From Okapia johnstoni (lineage: Eukaryota > Chordata > Mammalia > Artiodactyla > Giraffidae): a stretch of DNA of 64,000 nucleotides. Within the stretch, counting starts at the first letter, position 1; the number at the start of each line of letters is the position of its first letter. Below the pieces are notes generated by a model that was not told the DNA's origin, ran no database searches, and was given only the letters and a program-made list of their open reading frames with translations. Location: assembly GCA_024291935.2 (NCBI GenBank), contig CM044317.1, positions 19,986,230-20,050,229 on the forward strand. The letters are read 5' to 3'. Positions 58,121 to 64,000 of this stretch are shown here, in pieces. Position numbers and translations under genes: made by a program.

Positions 58121-59388
58121 ATTACTTAGGGTGATAGAATGGTAGAATAAATGTTTGTTTTTATGATGTTGTTTATAAGCTTAAAAACATAGAACAACAT
58201 CTCATTTTCCCCCTTCCCTTTAATATTTAAAATAATTTAAGAACTGTATCAGTCATGGTTCAGTTACAAAGAAAAGAAACCATTCCAATTAGATTAAGCT
58301 GGATGGCATTTATTCCTGGACTGAGGCAATGGTTGAGGAAAGAGACTCTGGACTGAGTTTCCAGAGATGAGTCTTGAGGCTGTCACATAGAACTGGGCAC
58401 CCCAAAATGCTGCTTCTCCTGCCATGACCAGCAAGCAGCTTGCAGAACTAGAAAGCTCTGCTTACATCTGTTAGCTCCCAAGGAACACTGCCTCTATATG
58501 CGCTGCACGAAGGAGATGGAGCTTCATGCTTTTTTCTCTTACTGTGTAACCCAGTTCTGCATATAAGTTTTGAACAAGAACATCAGATTGACAGCACCTA
58601 AATCACATGCAAAAGGCTTTACAGCTTCCCTGTACACTGAGGCACTAAAAGGAGACTGAATAGTCGGTAAACAAGCCAGTCTCTAGTATCTACCCCACAA
58701 ACAGTTGCCAGATAAAATATGAGACACCCAGTTAAATTAGAATTTTAGATAAACAACAAATAACTCTTCGAATTTTCCAAATATTGCAAGGCACAAACTG
58801 ATACTAAAAAAATATTCATAACTTACCTGAAATTCAGACTTATTTGGGCATTTTACATTTTTATTTGCTAAATATTGCAACCCTACTGCCATGGAGACTG
58901 ATAGAAAGTGAAATAATTCCCAATTCATACAAAGTTTTGGTAATATTTATTCTCAGATAAGGATTCCTGCAGTAGAGTACCCACAGATTTCTAATGGAAG
59001 CATTTTCTTCTTTTAAACTGATAGACATTCTCTCGCTTCTTTATAATTTCTCCAAAAATAGGAAGCAAACAGATGTTTGTATGTTGGTTAGATTCTCTAA
59101 ACCAGTCAGAAGATACCAGTGCTGGATGGCTCCCTAGAGAGAATGTATTCCTTGGAGGGAACTTTTTTTTATCTACTACTTTCTTTTAACAGATAAGTTA
59201 GAACACAGTCAGAGCCCAGGACTCTCAGACTTGATCCTTTCAGTCAGGTGCCTCTGAAAAGAATAAACCTCCTTCATCAGTTGTGATAGGTGCAAACTTA
59301 AGTTGCTAAGACAAAAACATGTAATCCTGATTAACCTCCCATGATCACTGAGTGCCAGGGAGAGCATGAGTTGCCACTCAAGAACTGT
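58121..59388. other. Unassigned DNA
   Basis: Around 58245-58330 the sequence (ctgtatcagtcatggttcag, gaaaagaaaccattcc) has the feel of an old repeat but is not assigned. No gene. Confidence 0.3.
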
Positions 59389-59625
59389 GAGTCTCTGGTG
59401 GTCTGGTGGTTAAGAATCCACCTTCCAACAGGGGATGTGGGTTTGATCCCTGGTCTGGGAGGTAAGATCCCACAAGCCATGGGCAACTAAGCATGAGCAC
59501 CACAATTACTGAGCCCACAAGCTCTAGAGCCCATGCTCCTCAACAAGAGGAATCCGAGTGCCACTACAAAGACCCAGAACAGCCAAAAATAATAAAAACA
59601 TAGATACTTTTTTAAAAAGCTGTGG
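59389..59625 (+). mobile_element. CHR-type tRNA SINE, plus strand
   Basis: Head gagtctctggtggtctggtg, B-box gggtttgatccctggtctgg, body (agatcccacaagccatgggc, agcatgagcaccacaattac, ctcaacaagaggaatccgag) and an A-rich tail. Confidence 0.86.
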
Positions 59626-59649
59626 TAGGAAAATCTCTGGACCAGGATG

Positions 59650-59850
59650 GCCTGGATTTTAGCTCTGAATATATTACCACCCTGCTCAATAAGCTTGAGC
59701 ATGTGATCATTCTTCTGAGTCACAGTTCCCTCATCTTTAAAATGAGGTCATTAATACTCTTCCTGTTTCCTGTACAAGTTTGCCATAAGGACTGAATAAG
59801 GATACATCTGCAAAGTTTTCTGAAATGCAAGAAGTGCCATATAAGGAAAC
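59650..59850 (-). repeat. MIR: MIR SINE, minus strand
   Basis: Antisense MIR across its core: ggcctggattttagctctga, gtcacagttccctcatcttt, aaaatgaggtcattaatact, ccataaggactgaataagg. Confidence 0.75.
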
Positions 59851-59986
59851 TTTACATAGTCTCATGACTGAGAAGTACTAAAGTTTAAAATATTCAATAT
59901 TCCAACCATCGTCCATCTGTGGCGGGATTGTTAGACGCAACACTTTCCATTCTTGCTTATTTTTACCCTTGAACAAAGTAAGCCTG

Positions 59987-60195
59987 GGGCTTCCCAGGTG
60001 GTGCGGTGGTAAAGAATCTGCCTGCCAATGCAGGAGACGCTCATTATGTGGATTTGATCCCTGGGTCAGGAAGATCTCCTGGAATAGGAAACGGCAACTC
60101 ACTCCAGTATTCTTGCCTGGAAAATTCCAGGGAGAGAGGAGTCTGGCAAGCTACAGTCCATGGAGCTGCAAAGAGTCAGACATGACTGAGAACAC
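59987..60195 (+). mobile_element. Bov-tA: Bov-tA SINE, plus strand
   Basis: Head ggggcttcccaggtggtgcg, ctgccaatgcaggagacgct, body (ctcactccagtattcttgcc, gagtcagacatgactgagaa). Near full length with a short insertion in the tRNA head around 60040-60052. Open frames on both strands are SINE shadows. Confidence 0.93.
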
Positions 60196-60671
60196 ATACA
60201 ATGCAGGCTTAAGCAGTGAGAGAAGTCCCCAAGTAGAAATGGTTTAAACAAGATAAACAATTATTTATTGCTGAAGTAAATGAATTTTGGAAGTAAATGG
60301 GACTTAATGATCCTTAGGGACTCTGATTTCCTCTATTTTGTTCCTCTGTCATTTTCGTCATGTGAATTTCACCTGATTTCCCAAGATCCTGATCAACTCT
60401 AACCATCACATCTGCATTTCAGCCATCAGAGGGGAAAGTTTTGAAGAAGGCACACACCTTCATTTTGAGTTGAACATGATTTCTGGAAAGTAAGCACCAT
60501 TTTCACTTACATTCTATTGCCATAATTTCATCAAGTGGTTATATCTAATCATAGGAAGTTGTAATTTCAGATGCTACTTGCTTATCTGTAAGCTGAGATC
60601 TCTATAGCTGTCAGTCAAGACTGCCTGCCACAGTAGGTAAAAACCAAGAATCTTTCCACATGAATTAGAGA
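60196..60671. other. Unassigned DNA
   Basis: No recognised repeat or gene. Confidence 0.35.
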
Positions 60672-61028
60672 GAGACTTAGTTTGGGCTTTCATAAGAAAG
60701 CACCATAGACTGAGTAGCATACAAAGAATAAAAATTTATTTCTCACAGTCCTGGAAGCCAAAGTCTAAGGTCAGGGTGTCATGTCTGGTTTTCATAAGAG
60801 TCCTCTTCCAGACTGCAGACTATTCTTCCATGATGGAAAGAAACTGAAAGCTCTCTGGGCTCCCTTTTATAAAGGCATTAATCTCATTCATGAAGGCTCC
60901 ACCCTTATGACCTAATTACTTCCCAAAGGCCACACTTCCTAATAACATCAACATTGGGAATTAGAATTTCAACAAATGAACTGAGGGGAGGGTGGTGGTG
61001 GGACAGGCAGATATTCAGTTCATTTCAG
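60672..61028 (-). mobile_element. MLT1: MLT1-type (ERVL-MaLR) LTR, minus strand
   Basis: Antisense landmarks: aagcaccatagactgagtag, aaaatttatttctcacagtc, cttttataaaggcattaatc, tcatgaaggctccacccttatg (in part), cccaaaggccacacttccta and ttagaatttcaacaaatgaa. It is the same class as the solo LTR at 6152 but on the opposite strand. Confidence 0.78.
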
Positions 61029-61046
61029 AGCAATTAAAGATCAGAA

Positions 61047-61440
61047 TTTTTTTTTTTTTAAGATCTAATTGACTTTATTAAATGACTCATGAATCAGGCA
61101 GTGTCTCATCTGGCAAACACAGAGGTGCTCCAAGGAGTTACACATAATAGGCTTTTGGGACAAGGAAGTCATCAGTAAGGAGAGAAAAAAAAAGGAAAGT
61201 TCACTGGAGAAAAGTAAAAGTTCAGGTGAAGACGGCTCTTCTTTGGCTGAGCTGAGGTGTTTTTCATTGACTGCATTTGTTGCTGGGCAAGAAAGAGGTC
61301 TTCCTCCTCTTGGAGGAGTAAAGTATTTGCACTTCCTGCTTGGAAATGGAAGGTACCACTCTTCTTGTTGAGGTCAGTAACTGACATTTTCCTGTTGGGG
61401 TAACTGAAATCTTCCATTGAATAAAGTCAGTTAGATCTCA
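61047..61440 (-). repeat. Possible old LTR-type repeat, minus strand
   Basis: A T-run (61048-61060) then aagatctaattgactttatt, aatgactcatgaatcaggca, gctcttctttggctgagctg and ccattgaataaagtcagtta. I recognise this as repeat-like but cannot name it. agatct occurs at both edges. Confidence 0.4.
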
Positions 61441-61462
61441 AAAATTATTCAGTTGTGCCTTC

Positions 61463-61590
61463 TAGTTCAAGATGGTGGAGTTGAAGGACTTGGGCTCATC
61501 TCCTCCTGCTAGTGTCGGAGGGTCTCCTGTGGAGGCATGAGTTGGCAGTGGCTAGCTGTGAGGATGGGGGCACTGGAAGCAGCCTAGAAT
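61463..61590 (+). mobile_element. L1: Orphan L1 5'-UTR fragment with internal deletion, plus strand
   Basis: caagatggtggagttgaagg and gggctcatctcctcctgcta start as in the L1 5' end at 43488. The sequence then jumps about 370 nt ahead relative to that copy, to ctagtgtcggagggtctcct, and continues to about 61590. No L1 coding or 3' sequence follows. Confidence 0.7.
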
Positions 61591-61654
61591 CCTATTTTAA
61601 TCCATACATGGACTAGAAAAGCCAAACCACAGTTGCTGTAATCATATAATTAAG

Positions 61655-61740
61655 TCATTGTCTAGCTAGATTATAAGTTCCATGTAACAACAGTACAGTG
61701 TCTGCCACGTATCTGATCAGTTATAAATATCTGAAGAAAA
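61655..61740 (+). repeat. L2: L2-like 3' fragment
   Basis: tagctagattataagttcca, acagtgtctgccacgtatct, ataaatatctgaag resemble the 3' end of L2 or a related old repeat. Confidence 0.5.
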
Positions 61741-62219
61741 CAAACAAACAAAAAAAACCAGCTGTTAGAGGCAAAGAGGGGGAATCACAAATTTTATCTT
61801 TGTAGAATCAAGGCTGACAAAAATGAAATCATTTTGGTATTGAGAAGTGAAGTACAATAACAACTTGAAAAACTGTCTTCTAACTCACGAAACAGGTAAA
61901 CTATACTAAACTGTGCCATGTGAGCAAATTATTTAAGCTCAAATTTCTCATTTCATTCAGACCCATATGTTCCAAGACAAACTACAAACTGATCTAACTT
62001 TGCCTAGATTCATAAAATCTCTAATTGGAAAACTCCCTAGTTTACAAATTCTGACCAGTTCCTGAGAAGCCTGGCCCATATGATCAACTTCAGCCTACAA
62101 GTACATTTCCCTAACTCCATCTTTCTCAAATCACTCTACAGCTACCTTGGTATGTATCAATAATAATATTAGCAGATTGAACTTTGATAGAGGTATATTT
62201 CTGATGTTCTTTGGTCAGG
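61741..62219. other. Unassigned DNA
   Basis: No recognised repeat or gene. Confidence 0.35.
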
Positions 62220-62467
62220 AGTGATAGACTGTGTGCATGAATGCTAAGTAGCTTCAGTCATGTTCGACTCTTTGTAACACCATGAACTGTAGCCCACCTG
62301 GCTCCTCTGTCCATGGGATTCTCCGGGCAAGAATACTGGAGTGGGTTGCCATTTCCTCCTCCAGGGGATCCTCCCAACCCACAGATTGAACCCATGTCTC
62401 TTATGCCTTCTGCATTTGCAGGTGGGTTCTTTGACACTAGCACCATCTGGGAAGCCCAGTGATAGAC
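62220..62467 (-). mobile_element. Bov-tA: Bov-tA SINE, minus strand, with TSD
   Basis: Bov-A part (cttcagtcatgttcgactct, ggcaagaatactggagtggg) then the tRNA-head complement (caccatctgggaagccc). Identical 10-bp flanks agtgatagac at 62220-62229 and 62458-62467; the SINE proper is 62230-62457. Confidence 0.94.
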
Positions 62468-64000
62468 CATGTTTTATTAAATATCACACCTATTTTTAAA
62501 GTTTGTTTTCACAAAATTTTCTTGAGCAGTAGACATATCAATGTATTAAGAATTTTTTTCTAACACAAATTATATGTTATTTAAATTCTCCCTGGAAAAA
62601 GAGACAAGAAATGAGCTGAAACATGGAATCAATTCAAATAGACAACATCAGGAGAGGGAGCAAGCACAAGAAAATAAACACTTTACAATCACTAAAGGAG
62701 TCAACAAATATCAGCACACAAGTCAGATGAATTTTATCCTTTTGAAAAGTATTGCACTCCAATATACTTGGTCTTTTCTACAAGCTTTAAATTCTCATAA
62801 CTTTTAAGTTTACACTCAGAATAAATATAAGTACACAATTTAATTTTGTTTCTTATAATGTATGTATGATGGGGCATATATTATCTGAGTTTTAATTATC
62901 TCATTTGTAAAGATATTATATTACATTTAACTTTGAAGAGTCAACAAAATGGCTCTCTTTTACATAATTAAAGACACTATAAAATTATATTTTATATCTG
63001 CATACTTCATTATATATAATCATTCTGCATACATTATATACTGGTGACATTCACTTTACTATGTATAATTGTATACACAAAATCATGTTTATTACACTTT
63101 CTGAGCAATTCCAACAATTTTTCTCATGAAGTTTTGACTATATACAGTATTTGCCTGATGTGCTGATTCTAGAAATGAATCATCAAGTAATTTTTTATTC
63201 CACTGCAATACCTACAACACAGATGGGTTGATATGAACACATCAAAAGAAAAAAATGGTAAACTGTCAGCATGCAGTCAGTTCTCCATTTTGTTGACCAA
63301 ATCTGAATTTTTATTTCTGAAGCCTAAGACAAGCATATTTAAACGATATAAACAGTAATAGAGTCATCTGTATAGCAAAGAAAGAGACTATGCTAATGAC
63401 AGTACACAGAAGACCACCAGAAGATGGCAGTCTCATTTCTTTAAGGAACAGGATGACGCTGAGACAAATGGTTGGGATACAAGATGACAGTGCGGAGGAC
63501 GAAATTGTTCAGGTCACTGCTGGCTACTGCCTGTCGGCCTAATTCTTTCCCCAGGTAAGGCCAATGAACTCTTCTTGCAGAAAGTGCCAGAAACTATAAA
63601 GCCCAACTTTCAATGCTATGGATTACACCACAAACGATTACATAAGGAGAGAAAGAAAGAGTTCACAATTCATTGGAAACTTTTTCACCACTGCCTTTTT
63701 CTCACCTTTCCTGGTGCATTCCTCTTTCATGCTGCGTTAGCATACGTGAATGCTGAGATAAAACTGAGGGCATTCCTCTGCTGTTTTTTCTAGACTCACC
63801 AATTGAAAGAGAAAACAGACTTACTGTGGTCAAGAAGAGACTTTGAGGCCAATAGTCTAGTCATATCCACATCCTTCAAAGAAGATATTCCAACCTGATA
63901 TACATCTAAACCCAAAATATATATGTATTGATTAACCTCCTTCTCAGCTCTGAGGAGTCAGGCATTAAGGCAGCAGATTGGGCCTTCATGCTGTGTGTCT
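62468..64000. other. Unassigned AT-rich DNA to window end
   Basis: Very AT-rich from 62800 to 63150. From about 63410 to 63560 it is less AT-rich (agaccaccagaagatggcag, tgacagtgcggaggacgaaa) with a splice-donor-like ccccaggtaagg at 63551-63562, but no supported gene. A 72-codon frame at 63575-63793 has no domain. Confidence 0.3.

Noticed and set aside
63540..63565. Splice donor ccccaggtaagg as part of a gene exon
   Set aside because: An isolated donor-like string without a supported reading frame or acceptor; such strings are frequent by chance.
1..64000. CRISPR array, operon, riboswitch or bacterial terminators
   Set aside because: Interspersed SINE/LINE content shows a ruminant chromosome; no regularly spaced short repeats or bacterial gene organisation are present.
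1..64000. Functional tRNA genes from tRNA-like segments
   Set aside because: All tRNA-like stretches are heads of Bov-tA, CHR or MIR SINEs attached to their SINE bodies; none forms an isolated intact tRNA gene.

Overview
The window is mammalian and specifically ruminant (cattle, sheep, goat or a close relative). It carries the ruminant SINEs Bov-tA and Bov-A2, ruminant tRNA-derived CHR-type SINEs, the RTE-type LINE BovB and bovine-type L1 3' ends, on a background of old eutherian repeats (MIR, MLT1/MaLR LTRs, an ERVL remnant, a hAT DNA transposon, old L1M). Base composition is AT-rich. I found no convincing protein-coding host gene, no structural RNA gene and no CRISPR array. The long open frames are transposon-derived or are short chance frames. 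The stretch looks intergenic or deeply intronic. Family names come from recognising consensus-like signatures by eye, not from a library search.

Layout. 0-9 kb: a hAT copy abutted by a Bov-A2 dimer; a BovB with an inverted 5' part sitting inside an older repeat (3.2-5.0 kb); an MLT1 solo LTR with 5-bp duplications (6.15-6.49 kb); a young 5'-truncated L1 inside a MIR, with a 13-bp duplication (7.8-8.4 kb). 9-24 kb: mostly unassigned AT-rich DNA with MIR and L1M fragments, three Bov-tA copies and a twin-primed L1 with 13-bp duplications (19.2-19.9 kb). 25.2-27.1 kb: a 5'-truncated BovB with a Bov-tA inserted at its 5' junction; both target duplications are readable. 28.6-29.5 kb: an inverted L1 complex, possibly with a 3' transduction. 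31.7-33.0 kb: an antisense ERVL pol remnant. 33.9-35.2 kb: a CHR SINE and a 5'-inverted L1 with a Bov-tA inside. 36.2-45.5 kb: an old class I (gammaretrovirus-like) provirus on the minus strand with two diverged LTRs and RT, RNase H and integrase motifs in order, broken up by three Bov-tA, one Bov-A2 and one L1 5'-UTR fragment. 47-52 kb: nested MLT1/Bov-tA, an inverted SINE pair and L1/BovB nests. 52.8-55.8 kb: a near full-length BovB with a long decayed endonuclease-RT frame. 56-64 kb: hAT, L1M, MIR, SINEs, MLT1 and an orphan L1 5'-UTR piece.

There is no operon-like or pathway logic here. What can be read is a stratigraphy of retrotransposition, with younger ruminant elements cutting older eutherian ones. 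I saw no undescribed biological system. The most interesting items are the four LINE insertions with inverted 5' segments, the possible 3' transduction, the two orphan L1 5'-UTR fragments, the nested SINE/BovB target duplications and the decayed provirus.
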